Positions 17,490-25,514 of a stretch of 64,000 nt of DNA are shown in pieces (position 1 is the stretch's first letter; each line of letters starts with the position of its first letter). Below the pieces are notes generated by a model. That model did no database searches and was not told where the DNA came from. It saw nothing but the letters and a program-made list of their open reading frames with translations. The position numbers were made by a program, and so were the translations under genes. Source of the stretch: Flavobacterium sp. I-STPP5a (GTDB taxonomy: Bacteria > Bacteroidota > Bacteroidia > Flavobacteriales > Flavobacteriaceae); NCBI RefSeq assembly GCF_009764685.1, contig NZ_VHLM01000019.1, forward strand, positions 124,001 to 188,000, in the 5' to 3' direction.

Positions 17490-18380
17490 TTGAAAAAGAA
17501 TATCTTAATTGTTGTAAATCCTATTTCTGGAGATATCGATAAATCAGCCTTGATAGAATCTGTATCTCAATTTGCTGCAAAAGAAAATTTGAATATCAGA
17601 GTTTTTACTACTACTGGTGAAAACGATATTCAAAATATAAAAGACTTTTATACTAACTACAAGCCTGAAAGAATTATCGTTGCAGGTGGTGATGGTACCA
17701 TTAAAATGGTTGCCGAAGCCATGGAAAAAGAGGATGTGATATTAGGAATATTGCCAGCAGGCTCTGCCAATGGTTTGGCTGTTGATCTCAATTTACCCAC
17801 AACTGTAGAGGAGAATCTTTCAATTGCATTCTTGAATGATTACCTAGCTATTGACATGATTTCAATCAACGGAAAAAAAAGTATTCATTTAAGTGATATT
17901 GGTCTTAATGCAGCATTGGTAAAAAATTATGAAAGCAGTAGTGTAAGAGGAATGTGGGGATATGCCTTGCAAACCGTGTCAACGTTAATGGAGCTTGATG
18001 ATCCTTTTATTGCAACTATCACTGGAGATTTTCCAACTATTGTGAGCGAAGCTAGAATGGTGGTTATAGCTAATTCTCAAAAATATGGTACTGGTGTTAC
18101 TATAAATCCCCATGGAGTAATGAACGATGGGAAATTTGAATTGGTAATATTGAAAAATATGGATTTACTCTTATTGGGTAAAATAATAACGGGAAATATG
18201 CCTCTTGATGATGAGGATGTCACTATTATATCAACCAATAAAGCTCAAATTTCACTCAATGTGCCAGCAGATTTTCAAATAGATGGTGAGTATTGTGGTA
18301 AAGAAACCAAATTAAATATTGAAATACTTAAAGGGCAAATGAAAGTAGCTATTCCTTATACAGATCTCTCAATTATTTAA
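17490..18380 (+). CDS. Diacylglycerol kinase family lipid kinase (YegS/LCB5-like)
   Basis: 296 residues from the TTG at 17490 (MKKNILIVVNPISGD); the AG-rich stretch just before it is a plausible ribosome-binding region. The family motifs are the NPxSG loop (VVNPISG) and the nucleotide-binding GGDGT (VAGGDGTIKMVAEA), then LGILPAGSANGLA. Members phosphorylate diacylglycerol or sphingoid/other lipids at the membrane. The open frame extends to a TTG at 17442, but that codon lies in a perfect -7 element, so I chose the later start. It is divergent from the App1-type phosphatase gene and overlaps the end of the convergent GNAT-like gene by 8 bases. Confidence 0.88.
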   Translation: MKKNILIVVNPISGDIDKSALIESVSQFAAKENLNIRVFTTTGENDIQNIKDFYTNYKPERIIVAGGDGTIKMVAEAMEKEDVILGILPAGSANGLAVDLNLPTTVEENLSIAFLNDYLAIDMISINGKKSIHLSDIGLNAALVKNYESSSVRGMWGYALQTVSTLMELDDPFIATITGDFPTIVSEARMVVIANSQKYGTGVTINPHGVMNDGKFELVILKNMDLLLLGKIITGNMPLDDEDVTIISTNKAQISLNVPADFQIDGEYCGKETKLNIEILKGQMKVAIPYTDLSII

Positions 18381-19521
18381 ATGGATTGCGCTCTTGCCAA
18401 ATGGTTTCGGGTTCTAAGTACCTGAATACTTTTGGTAGTAAAATATTAAAAAAATAAGATTCATGGCGCATCAAACCAAATACTTTTTCCGGTTTAGCAC
18501 CTACTGAACTTTTTATTTCTAATGCTGTTCTGGCAAATACAATTGATTTAAATTTTTTATTTATGGAATAGGCTATCATATCATAAAGCATATTCAAATA
18601 AAGCATTTTTTCTCGTTGAATGGTTTCATCATAACCTAAAAAATAGGTATCCATAATAGATCCGTTTTTTATTAATGTGTTGAAACCAATGAGTTTTCCG
18701 TTCAAGAAATATCCATAAAAAAGAAATTTATCCTTAAACTGCTCTTTAAAAACACTAAAATGATTTTTGGGTAGAAAAAAAGTATTAAAAGGAGCGTTTT
18801 TAGCCACATACAGATACAATTCGTAGATAGTGTCTTCAAGGGCTAGGATTTCCTCTAGAGGCAATTTTCTTTTTTCAATTCCAATAGCCCTTTTACGACC
18901 TCTTTTATATTGATCTCTGTATTTTTTTGATAACGAATTGATATAATCAGTTTCTTGGTGCCAATTTTCATCAATTGTAAAAATCATATTGGGCTGAGTA
19001 GAAAACTTGAAGTCTTTTCTAAAAGCGGGGATTCTAAACAGTTCGAATTCTTTGGAATTGTAATCTTTAAAAGACGTAATGTGTATTTTTATACCTTTTT
19101 GTGCAAATTTATTTTTTAATTCTTGAACCGATTCATGTAACGTTTGAATTGCTCTTGTAGGATTAGCATTTGAGCTTAACGCAAATGAATTTTGGCCTGT
19201 GAGCATATTGTTGCCAACAATCAATACATGCGAAGCTATTTTTTTAAAAACAAAATTCCGTATCCTATTCTTGATGCTGTTATCACGTTCCCCAAAGCTA
19301 TCAAGTGCATTTAAATCAATAAATTGAGAAATAGCAATCCCAATTAAGTGATCTTGGTTAAATATACCAATGAAATGGCATTGCATATTTGTTGGGCAAG
19401 CATTTTCAAGTACTTGAAGGTATTTTTTGGATAAAAAAACAGTCGTATTAGCAAGGGTGTCCCAATTTGCAGGTAAAGATGTGGTATTGTCGAAAATTTT
19501 GAACGAATATGATGAATCCAA
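18373..19521 (-). CDS. GNAT-fold acyltransferase-like protein (FemAB/BioF2-type)
   Basis: 382 residues without signal peptide or membrane helix. The C-terminal half looks like a GNAT fold of the FemAB/peptidogalycan type: FLFYGYFLNGKLIGFNTLIKNGSIMDTYFLGYD followed by a helix and SIVFARTALEIKSSVGA. The RDQYKRGRKRA segment in the middle is strongly basic. The substrate cannot be told from sequence. It is convergent with the lipid kinase gene. Confidence is high that it is a real gene and moderate for the fold. Confidence 0.7.
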   Translation of the reverse strand: MDSSYSFKIFDNTTSLPANWDTLANTTVFLSKKYLQVLENACPTNMQCHFIGIFNQDHLIGIAISQFIDLNALDSFGERDNSIKNRIRNFVFKKIASHVLIVGNNMLTGQNSFALSSNANPTRAIQTLHESVQELKNKFAQKGIKIHITSFKDYNSKEFELFRIPAFRKDFKFSTQPNMIFTIDENWHQETDYINSLSKKYRDQYKRGRKRAIGIEKRKLPLEEILALEDTIYELYLYVAKNAPFNTFFLPKNHFSVFKEQFKDKFLFYGYFLNGKLIGFNTLIKNGSIMDTYFLGYDETIQREKMLYLNMLYDMIAYSINKKFKSIVFARTALEIKSSVGAKPEKVFGLMRHESYFFNILLPKVFRYLEPETIWQERNPFK

Positions 19522-19762
19522 ATTGAGTACTACTATTTATACAAAATTAGGCATTAAAGTTTAATGATGCACATAAATGTATGGAAGTATTATTCTAAAA
19601 GCAGGTGTGTGTTTAGATTGAATTTCAAAGCAGGGAATCTAAGTTAATTTGTATAGTTTTAAAAGGTATTCGTAAAACATGTTTTAACAATAATCCTTTA
19701 TTGGTTTATAATAGTTGTACCTTTATCAATATACATTTAGAGATTTAATTCAAAGAACGATT

Positions 19763-20041
19763 ATGAAAACATATACCGAAACGACTATTCAAAAAGAATT
19801 AGTTGCATTGCAAGATTGGAATTTTATCGAAAATGCTTTAGAGAAAAAATATGTTTTTAAGAATTTTAATCAAGCCATGGGGTTTATCGTTCAAGTAGGT
19901 ATTATTGCTTCGTCTGTTAATCACCATCCAGATTGGTCAAATTCCTATAATAAGGTGCACCTTAAACTCAGTACGCATGATGCAGGTGGAGTAACAATTA
20001 AAGACATTGAACTTGCAACGGCTATAAATGCAATTGTGTAA
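19763..20041 (+). CDS. phhB: 4a-hydroxytetrahydrobiopterin dehydratase (pterin-4a-carbinolamine dehydratase)
   Basis: 92 residues from the ATG at 19763 (MKTYTETTIQKEL). The active-site signature is NHHPDWSNSYNKVHLKLSTH with His54, His55 and Pro56, then HDAGGVTIKDIELATAIN at the end. The enzyme dehydrates the 4a-carbinolamine formed by aromatic amino acid hydroxylases so that the pterin cofactor can be recycled. The hydroxylase itself is in this window at about 46.1-47.8 kb, not adjacent. A TACCTTTA element at about 19716-19723 may be its promoter. An upstream start at 19715 lies in that element and is rejected. Confidence 0.92.
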   Translation: MKTYTETTIQKELVALQDWNFIENALEKKYVFKNFNQAMGFIVQVGIIASSVNHHPDWSNSYNKVHLKLSTHDAGGVTIKDIELATAINAIV

Positions 20042-20292
20042 TTTAATACCAGGGAATAATCTTAGGATATTGACTGCTAGTGTTTTGTGTTTTGGTAGCA
20101 ATTGGTACTGAAGTTTCCTTTGTTTGATTTTTCGAGTTAAGAGTTATAAAATCTAAATTCTTAAATCAAAAGCATAAATGCGTAAGAAATTATGTTATTA
20201 ATAAGTAAAAAAGATGTATTTCGTCGATTTTATTTGCTATACAGCTGTAAAAAAACTAATTTTATGTTAATAAGTAATATAATTTTTAGGAC

Positions 20293-21147
20293 ATGAAAAA
20301 AGCTTTACTATTATTTTTGATTTTATTAAGCAGTAATGTAATCTTTGCTGCAATTTCACCAAAAGAAAAAGAGGCTCTGATTAAATTGTATCATGCTACT
20401 GGTGGTCAGCAATGGAAAGTGAAGTGGGATTTAAACGCAACCGTTACAGCTTGGTATGGTGTTAAAATTCAGGATGATAAAGTGGTTGCTTTAGACTTAT
20501 CAGATAATAATTTAACGGGTAAGATTCCTAGTGAAATTTCGAATTTAGTAAATTTACAGCTTTTAAATTTACACAAAAATCAACTTACTGGAGATATTCC
20601 ACAATCATTAGGAAAATTGAAATTATTGCGCGTTTTAAATCTTTCTTTCAATCAATTATTTGGATCTATACCAACTTCTTTATGTCAGTTAGAAAGTTTA
20701 AATACTCTAGAATTATACATGAATGCCTTGTCTGGAAATCTTCCAGCACGATTAGGACAATTACAAAAATTAGAAACGTTATCGTTGTTTAGTAATGAAC
20801 TTACAGGTGAAATTCCTATATCATTATACGAATTAAAAGGTTTGAAAACCTTGATGTTGAACAGTAATAAATTGGTAGGGAGTCTTAGCAAGGATGTTCA
20901 AAACATGGTTTTTTTAGAAAACTTAAGCTTGTTTGATAACAATATGAATGGTCAAATTCCTGTAGAATTAAGAAAACTTAATCATCTTAAAGAAATGAAT
21001 TTGTCCTATAATAAATTTAATGGATTTGTATCTAAAGATTTAGCTTTATTAGATATTATGAATATGACGATGTTAAATGAAAAAGGCTTGGCAGTAGCAT
21101 TAAAAGTAAATTCAGACCGAAATTCTGCTATTGTATCCGAAGATTAA
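20293..21147 (+). CDS. Secreted leucine-rich-repeat protein
   Basis: 284 residues. Signal peptide 1-19 (MKKALLLFLILLSSNVIFA). An N-terminal cap ALIKLYHATGGQQW is followed by about seven 23-24-residue repeats of the plant-type pattern LxxLxLxxNxLxGxIPxxL (residues 55-250). There is no visible C-terminal type IX secretion sorting domain, and the end (KVNSDRNSAIVSED) is polar. It should be exported; ligand or partner unknown. It stands alone, ending in a clear terminator. Confidence 0.85.
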   Translation: MKKALLLFLILLSSNVIFAAISPKEKEALIKLYHATGGQQWKVKWDLNATVTAWYGVKIQDDKVVALDLSDNNLTGKIPSEISNLVNLQLLNLHKNQLTGDIPQSLGKLKLLRVLNLSFNQLFGSIPTSLCQLESLNTLELYMNALSGNLPARLGQLQKLETLSLFSNELTGEIPISLYELKGLKTLMLNSNKLVGSLSKDVQNMVFLENLSLFDNNMNGQIPVELRKLNHLKEMNLSYNKFNGFVSKDLALLDIMNMTMLNEKGLAVALKVNSDRNSAIVSED

Positions 21148-21202
21148 ATAGTTTTACGTAATAGTTGGTTTTAGATTAAATTTAATAAACGTAGTTGAAT
21201 TA

Positions 21203-21230
21203 AACCTGCAAGAAATTGCAGGTTTTTTTA
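21203..21230 (+). terminator. Terminator of the LRR gene
   Basis: Hairpin AACCTGCA (21203-21210), loop AGAAAT, TGCAGGTT (21217-21224), then a run of T. Confidence 0.85.
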
Positions 21231-21334
21231 TGAAGAGGTTTTAAGACAGGTTGGCTCGTTTGGTTTCTATATTTCTGTTATGTTTGAAGCACTGAATTTA
21301 AATGTTTATTTAGATCATTATTTTAGCAGATTTT

Positions 21335-21399
21335 CCCGCTCTCCAAAGAGTGTTTTGCCAGAAGCTGTGCCAATGTCTCTAACTTCGCACCTGCAATCT
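21335..21399. repeat. Dispersed repeat family R, copy 1
   Basis: Begins CCCGCTCTCC and holds the family core TGTGCCAATGTCTC / AACTTCGCAC ending CTGCAATCT. It is the most diverged copy (C for G in the core). Other copies are at 23590, 23748 (inverted), 23829 and 25017. In the copies with intact core, TGCGAA and TTCGCA form the arms of a short hairpin. Confidence 0.7.
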
Positions 21400-21443
21400 A
21401 AACACCAAAATAAGCGGATATTCAAAAATAAAGATATAAACTA

Positions 21444-21477
21444 GAAAAGCTCCAGATTTTTCCGAAGCTTTTCTAGT
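21444..21477. terminator. Terminator-like hairpin, shared with the tRNA region
   Basis: AAAAGCTCC ... GAAGCTTTT with loop AGATTTTTCC forms a hairpin between the LRR gene and the end of the minus-strand operon. Very similar hairpins recur seven times between 25.2 and 26.6 kb. Confidence 0.5.
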
Positions 21478-21511
21478 AATGGTAAACGGTACAATAGCTA
21501 CCAATTGTTTT

Positions 21512-22081
21512 TTACGAAATGTTTTTCAAGAAGTGCAAAAGTTTTATTTCCTTTTGGATGAATCGTATCATGATAAATGCAAATAGAAATAAAAAAATAT
21601 ATCCGCTTAATAGAATGTAAAGATAAAAGCCTCTTGAGAAAATGGTTTTAAAAACTGGTAAAAGCAATGTAAATCCAGCAGTATACGTGAGGTAAATGAT
21701 AGGTGTAAGGATGTAATGTATTTTTTTTCTCCAAGTATAAAACTGATGTGCTAGTTTACTGTATTCTATTAATGTGAGATCAGTATTTAAATTGGCTAGC
21801 TTTTTTATACTGATCCATTCTAAGGCTACACGGCTCACAAGCATTACAATCATAATGCACAAGCCAATACTAAACTGTATGTTTCTATAAGCACCAGCCC
21901 AAATATAATAAGAGATTAATATTATTGAGGTCAAGCTTAAAATTATTCTGGTCCATAAATGACTGCGTTTAATTTTTTTAGTATGTGACTCCGCTTTTTT
22001 TATAATTTCGGTGGGAGTTGGTTGTGATTTAGATGTTGTCTGCTGATCCCAGATATTTTGTAATTCTTCAAATGTTTTCAT
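21512..22081 (-). CDS. Four-helix membrane protein co-expressed with an ECF sigma factor
   Basis: 189 residues from MKTFEELQNIW at 22081. A cytoplasmic N-terminus of about 40 residues is followed by four hydrophobic segments (about 45-65, 70-88, 120-145, 150-172). It overlaps the sigma-factor gene by 14 bases, so the two are translationally coupled, and it could act as the membrane anti-sigma factor of that regulator; that is inference from position, no known anti-sigma motif is seen. An ATG three codons upstream (22090) is also possible. Confidence 0.75.
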   Translation of the reverse strand: MKTFEELQNIWDQQTTSKSQPTPTEIIKKAESHTKKIKRSHLWTRIILSLTSIILISYYIWAGAYRNIQFSIGLCIMIVMLVSRVALEWISIKKLANLNTDLTLIEYSKLAHQFYTWRKKIHYILTPIIYLTYTAGFTLLLPVFKTIFSRGFYLYILLSGYIFLFLFAFIMIRFIQKEIKLLHFLKNIS

Positions 22082-22562
22082 TTTGTACACATTGAGTTAA
22101 ACTTTTTTTGATTCTATGAATTCTAACGCGAAGAGTTTCTTCGGTTATCCCGATTACTTCTGATATTTCCTGATATTCTAAACCGTCTAAAGTCATTAGG
22201 ATAATCATTTTGTTCGTTTCTTCCAATTTTTGTATGCATTGATACATTTGTCTAAGCTGCTCATCTTTTTCATTCGAATAGGATTCTGCAACAACCTGAG
22301 GCAGGATATCGGTCCTGATTTCTTTCTTTATAGATGATTTTCTCAAATAAAGAAGGCAAGTGTTTACTGTAATTCTGTAAATCCAAGTGCTGATACTCGA
22401 TTCATTTCTAAAAGTGTCTAACTTCTCCCAGACTTTGATGAAGATTTCCTGAGTTGCATCAGAGGCCAATGCGGTATCGCCACAAAAATATCCTTTGCAC
22501 AAACGAAATACTTTATTGTAATGCTTGTAATAAATCTCGTCGAATAGTTCTTTTTTAGCCAC
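22068..22562 (-). CDS. ECF RNA polymerase sigma factor
   Basis: 164 residues. Region 2 is FDEIYYKHYNKVFRLCKGY...DATQEIFIKVWEKL (about 6-50) and region 4 is the helix-turn-helix near the end, LDGLEYQEISEVIGITEETLRVRIHRIKKSL. The start is GTG at 22562, one base after the TAA of the hydrolase gene, so ribosome re-initiation from that gene is likely. It is the middle gene of a three-gene minus-strand operon (hydrolase, sigma, membrane protein). Confidence 0.9.
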   Translation of the reverse strand: MAKKELFDEIYYKHYNKVFRLCKGYFCGDTALASDATQEIFIKVWEKLDTFRNESSISTWIYRITVNTCLLYLRKSSIKKEIRTDILPQVVAESYSNEKDEQLRQMYQCIQKLEETNKMIILMTLDGLEYQEISEVIGITEETLRVRIHRIKKSLTQCVQNENI

Positions 22563-22563
22563 C

Positions 22564-23400
22564 TTATTTTAATTCAAGTTTAACTTTATTCATAAACCAT
22601 TCCGGTTGATCGTACATAACAAAATGAGCGGAGTTTGCTGCATACTCAATTTTAACAGAAGGCAGATTTTCATACTGGGCTTTATAGGTGTTTTGTACTG
22701 TGGTAAGATCTGGATTTGAAGCAGCTAAAATTACAACAGGAATTTTAATTTTAGAAATTTCTTTTCGCAGGTCTAAATTTAGCATGTCGATATAACCGTG
22801 AACGTAAGTTTTTCGATCCACAAGATGCATCCATTCATTAATAGTTTTTTGTTTTTCTTTGTTCATGCACATAAAAGAAGTTGACTGCGAATTCATTCCG
22901 TCAAACGCTTTTTGATCCATGTTGAGCATCATTTTACTTTGCGGATTGTCATACGGTATAATTTCTCCCTTGTAGTTAGGAATCATCAAAGCGGCAGTTG
23001 CAGGCAAAGCATCAACGATAATTAATTTTTTGAACAAATTAGTTTCCTGAGAGGCTAACCACAAGCTTAAAGTTCCTCCTAAACTATGACCAATTAATGT
23101 AGCATTCTTAAGTTTTTTTGTTTTTACATAAGATATGACTTGATCTTTGATGGTAGCCAACCAAGGAGTTTCAATTGGCGGGACATTCCCAAATCCAGCA
23201 AAAGTAAAAATATGACATTCGTTAGTTTTAGAAAGTTCGGCTACTGTTTCATTCCAAACTTCACCGGTACAACCAAAACCAGGAAACAACATTACAGGAG
23301 TTTCTTTTCCTTTTACCTCTACTTTGAAGGCGGTTTGAGCAAAAACAGATTTTGAGATCAAAAGGAAAAATGCAATAATTAAAATAGATTTCGTTTTCAT
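22564..23400 (-). CDS. Exported alpha/beta hydrolase
   Basis: 278 residues with signal peptide 1-22 (ILIIAFFLLISKSVFAQ). The alpha/beta hydrolase landmarks are the oxyanion region VMLFPGFGC, the nucleophile elbow GHSLGGT (Ser about residue 109) and the C-terminal histidine in NSAHFVMYDQPEWF; the acid is likely in LAASNPDLT. Periplasmic or secreted esterase/lipase-like activity is inferred; the substrate is unknown. It is the first gene of an operon with an ECF sigma factor and a membrane protein. Confidence 0.85.
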   Translation of the reverse strand: MKTKSILIIAFFLLISKSVFAQTAFKVEVKGKETPVMLFPGFGCTGEVWNETVAELSKTNECHIFTFAGFGNVPPIETPWLATIKDQVISYVKTKKLKNATLIGHSLGGTLSLWLASQETNLFKKLIIVDALPATAALMIPNYKGEIIPYDNPQSKMMLNMDQKAFDGMNSQSTSFMCMNKEKQKTINEWMHLVDRKTYVHGYIDMLNLDLRKEISKIKIPVVILAASNPDLTTVQNTYKAQYENLPSVKIEYAANSAHFVMYDQPEWFMNKVKLELK

Positions 23401-23550
23401 AAGATATATTTTTTTAAAGTTTACCTTTTGATACAGAACTAGATTAATTGTTACCTCAAAAAAGCAATTTTTTTTAAATTTTTTTTTCGAGAATCAAATT
23501 TTGGGTTTAAAGTCCAGTGAATTAGAGTTGTTGTAGGTTTTTAAAAAGCA

Positions 23551-23580
23551 AAAACACCAGCTTTTTCAAGTGGTGTTTTC
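23551..23580. terminator. Hairpin with terminator character
   Basis: AAAACACCA and TGGTGTTTT (23552-23560, 23572-23580) form a hairpin upstream of the hydrolase gene. It does not close a recognisable gene and may be left from a lost one. Confidence 0.45.
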
Positions 23581-23589
23581 TTAATAGTT

Positions 23590-23656
23590 CCCGCTCTCTC
23601 AGAAAAGTGTCATATCAAAAGCTGTGCGAATGTCTCTGACTTCGCACCCTCAATCT
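23590..23656. repeat. Dispersed repeat family R, copy 2
   Basis: Starts CCCGCTCTC and includes AAAGCTGTGCGAATGTCTC and GACTTCGCACC, ending CAATCT, like the other copies. Confidence 0.75.
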
Positions 23657-23682
23657 TAATAATCTTTATGAAATTTAATAGA

Positions 23683-23730
23683 ACCGCAGATTCGCTGATT
23701 AAATAATGCCATAATCTGCGAATCTGCGGT
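23683..23730. repeat. Inverted repeat ACCGCAGATTCGC / GCGAATCTGCGGT
   Basis: Perfect 13-base arms at 23683-23695 and 23718-23730 around a 22-base spacer that can pair further (GATTA/TAATC). The left arm recurs at 25110-25122, where it joins the 72-bp repeat. Confidence 0.7.
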
Positions 23731-23747
23731 GCAACACAGTATAAATT

Positions 23748-23779
23748 CACGCGAAGTCAGAGACATTCGCGCAGCAAAA
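23748..23779. repeat. Dispersed repeat family R, inverted partial copy
   Basis: GCGAAGTCAGAGACATTCGCGC is the reverse complement of the family core, so the family is present in both orientations. Confidence 0.65.
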
Positions 23780-23828
23780 TGTGGTTTTTAAGAATGTTTT
23801 GTTTACTGAATCAAGCTTTACTAAATCC

Positions 23829-23899
23829 TCCGCTCCCTCGCTATCCGAAGAATATCGTTACAAAATCTGTGCGAATGTCTCCGACTTCGCACCCGTAAT
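23829..23899. repeat. Dispersed repeat family R, copy 3
   Basis: CCGCTCCCTCGCTATCCGAAG, then TGTGCGAATGTCTCC and GACTTCGCACC. Apart from these repeats I see no gene in 23401-24144. Confidence 0.7.
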
Positions 23900-24073
23900 A
23901 TGGATAAGCTTTCTTAATTCTAAAATAGCCTCGCTAGGGTGGAAACCAAGCCTACAGTACGTCTTTAATATAAGATAAATTACTTTCTATTTTTTAGATA
24001 TTTTTTACTTGAAATACAACAAAGACTACAAATAAAACAATCACAACGTTTTAATTTATTTTCATGTAGATTT

Positions 24074-24145
24074 GCTTTGTAGGCACGGATTGCAAATCCG
24101 CGCTATCGTACATTAGAGACTTAATTGCATATCCGAGCGATCGGG
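24074..24145. repeat. 72-bp dispersed repeat, copy A
   Basis: GCTTTGTAGGCACGGATTGC ... GAGCGATCGGG. Copy B at 25121-25192 differs at three of 72 positions. Similarity stops sharply at the GATCGGG end; copy A is followed at once by the toxin remnant and copy B by a truncated GIY-YIG gene. Confidence 0.8.
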
Positions 24146-24318
24146 ATTATGATATTCAAATTAGAAATCAAATTGATGATGTACTCAGAGCGAATAACTT
24201 AACTTCGACTAGCAACTTATCGAATCTTACAAATCAACAATTAATTAATATGATTGATGATATTGAAGATATGTCTTTAAATGTTTTAGAAAATTGGAAA
24301 CCTTCAAAATTAAATTAA
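24145..24318 (+). pseudogene. 3-prime remnant of a polymorphic-toxin-like gene
   Basis: An open stretch of 57 codons, DYDIQIRNQIDDVLRAN ... NWKPSKLN, ends in a TAA that overlaps the ATG of the next gene (TAATG). The frame stays open leftwards through the 72-bp repeat to a stop at 24067 but has no start codon, so the 5-prime part was lost where the repeat begins. Helical C-termini followed by an immunity gene in this tight overlap are typical of Rhs/AHH-type polymorphic toxins; that family link is inference from arrangement. Confidence 0.5.
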
Positions 24319-24968
24319 TGAAAGTATACGAATTAAATTGGGAGTTTGATCATCTACTAGATATGGATGAGGATTGTTCTGTTATTCCTTTTGAAGGGCT
24401 TGATGATTTTAGATTTCAAATAAGTGGTCTTGATGTTTTTACTCTAAAAAATGAAATTATTTTACAGGGTAATTTTAATGTAATACCCAAAAATACGGAT
24501 TATCCGATTGTTGATATTGCAGTACCATTGATGAGCAAAAAAATGGTGTTATTGATTGAACATCATAATCAATTTGAAATGAACAAAGTAGATACAACAA
24601 TTATAGACGATACTTTTTTGGGGGTTATATTTGACAAGGAAGGAAATCTAAACAGTAATATTAAAAAGAATAATGATTATCAATTTGTACAGGTTTTAGA
24701 ATACATAAAGGCGTTTGATTATGATAGTTCTATTTTTAAACCCTTGAGAAGTAACCCTGAAAAAATTGGTATTATTAATAAATTAGTTTTAAAAGAGCCT
24801 ATTCATGGCTTTCCCTCAATATTTAGAATTGCTGAAAAACCAAGTATGCTTTTTGTTTCTGACTTCACGAAAAAATCATTAGAGTCTAACGGAATAAAAG
24901 GATGTGTTTTTAATGAAGTGTTAGTGAGTAAAGGCTCATCAGAGTCTTCCGATTTTGAGGAAGATTAA
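24318..24968 (+). CDS. Imm11-like (DUF1629-type) immunity protein, orphaned
   Basis: 216 residues from the ATG at 24318 (MKVYELNWEFDHLLDMDED). The ending MLFVSDFTKKSLESNGIKG then CVFNEV resembles the C-terminus of the imm11/DUF1629 family of contact-toxin immunity proteins. It is acidic overall with no signal peptide, so cytoplasmic. The start overlaps the stop of the truncated toxin-like frame, an arrangement that couples translation of toxin and immunity. The longer frame from 24294 would begin inside the toxin codons and is rejected. The family call is moderate; the immunity role rests on position. Confidence 0.6.
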   Translation: MKVYELNWEFDHLLDMDEDCSVIPFEGLDDFRFQISGLDVFTLKNEIILQGNFNVIPKNTDYPIVDIAVPLMSKKMVLLIEHHNQFEMNKVDTTIIDDTFLGVIFDKEGNLNSNIKKNNDYQFVQVLEYIKAFDYDSSIFKPLRSNPEKIGIINKLVLKEPIHGFPSIFRIAEKPSMLFVSDFTKKSLESNGIKGCVFNEVLVSKGSSESSDFEED

Positions 24969-25016
24969 AAAAGAAAAAATGAAATAATTTAAAAGAAAAA
25001 CCTTCAACTGAAAAAA

Positions 25017-25077
25017 CCCCGCTCTCCGAAGAGTATCTTCTTAAAAGCTGTGCGAATGTCTCCGACTTCGCATGCGG
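25017..25077. repeat. Dispersed repeat family R, copy 4
   Basis: CCGCTCTCCGAAGAG, then AAAGCTGTGCGAATGTCTCC and GACTTCGCA. It lies about 50 bases after the immunity gene. Confidence 0.75.
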
Positions 25078-25120
25078 AAACTGAGTTAAACTTTAAAAAA
25101 TCAAAGATAACCGCAGATTC

Positions 25121-25192
25121 GCTTTGTGGGCACGGATTGCAAATCCGCGCTATCGTATATTAGAGACTTAATTACATATCCGAGCGATCGGG
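25121..25192. repeat. 72-bp dispersed repeat, copy B
   Basis: Near-identical to 24074-24145. It is joined on the left to the ACCGCAGATTCGC arm and on the right to a truncated GIY-YIG gene. Confidence 0.8.
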
Positions 25193-25194
25193 TT

Positions 25195-25259
25195 GTAAAT
25201 CCTGTATAGTTTTTATTGAATTTTTCAGAATATAAAATGTAAACCACAAATTCATCCAT
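25195..25259 (-). pseudogene. Truncated GIY-YIG gene (first 21 codons)
   Basis: From 25259 leftwards the sequence matches the start of the two complete GIY-YIG genes (MDEFVVYILYSEKFNKNYTG) and stops where the 72-bp repeat begins. Upstream sequence, hairpin and tRNA-like segments also match the other units, so this is a third, broken unit. Confidence 0.8.
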
Positions 25260-25457
25260 AGTAGAAAGTTTTTAAAAACAAAAAAAAGCCAGCTTTTTCT
25301 GAAGCTTTTATAGTAGTCTCGCACTGGTGGAGAGTCGAACCTGTGTCCGCCGCGGCGGATATGTGCCCTCCAAATTCGTTTCTACAATCTGAATCAAGCT
25401 TCATTAAAGCTAAGATAAACAAAAAAAGCTTCAGATTTCTCTGAAGCTTTCTAGTAG

Positions 25458-25514
25458 TCCGCCGTGGCGGAGACTCGAACCTGTGTCCGCCGCGGCGGAT
25501 AAGAGCCCGACGAG
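25458..25514 (-). pseudogene. tRNA-fMet-like remnant with two palindrome replacements
   Basis: On the plus strand the sequence reads TAG, palindrome, GACTCGAACCTGTG, palindrome, TAAGAGCCCGACGAG, aligning to the intact initiator tRNA genes except that the acceptor/T-stem part and the variable-loop part are each replaced by TCCGCCGYGGCGGA. The GIY-YIG stop codon follows immediately, so the D-arm and 5-prime acceptor strand are missing. Confidence 0.65.
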
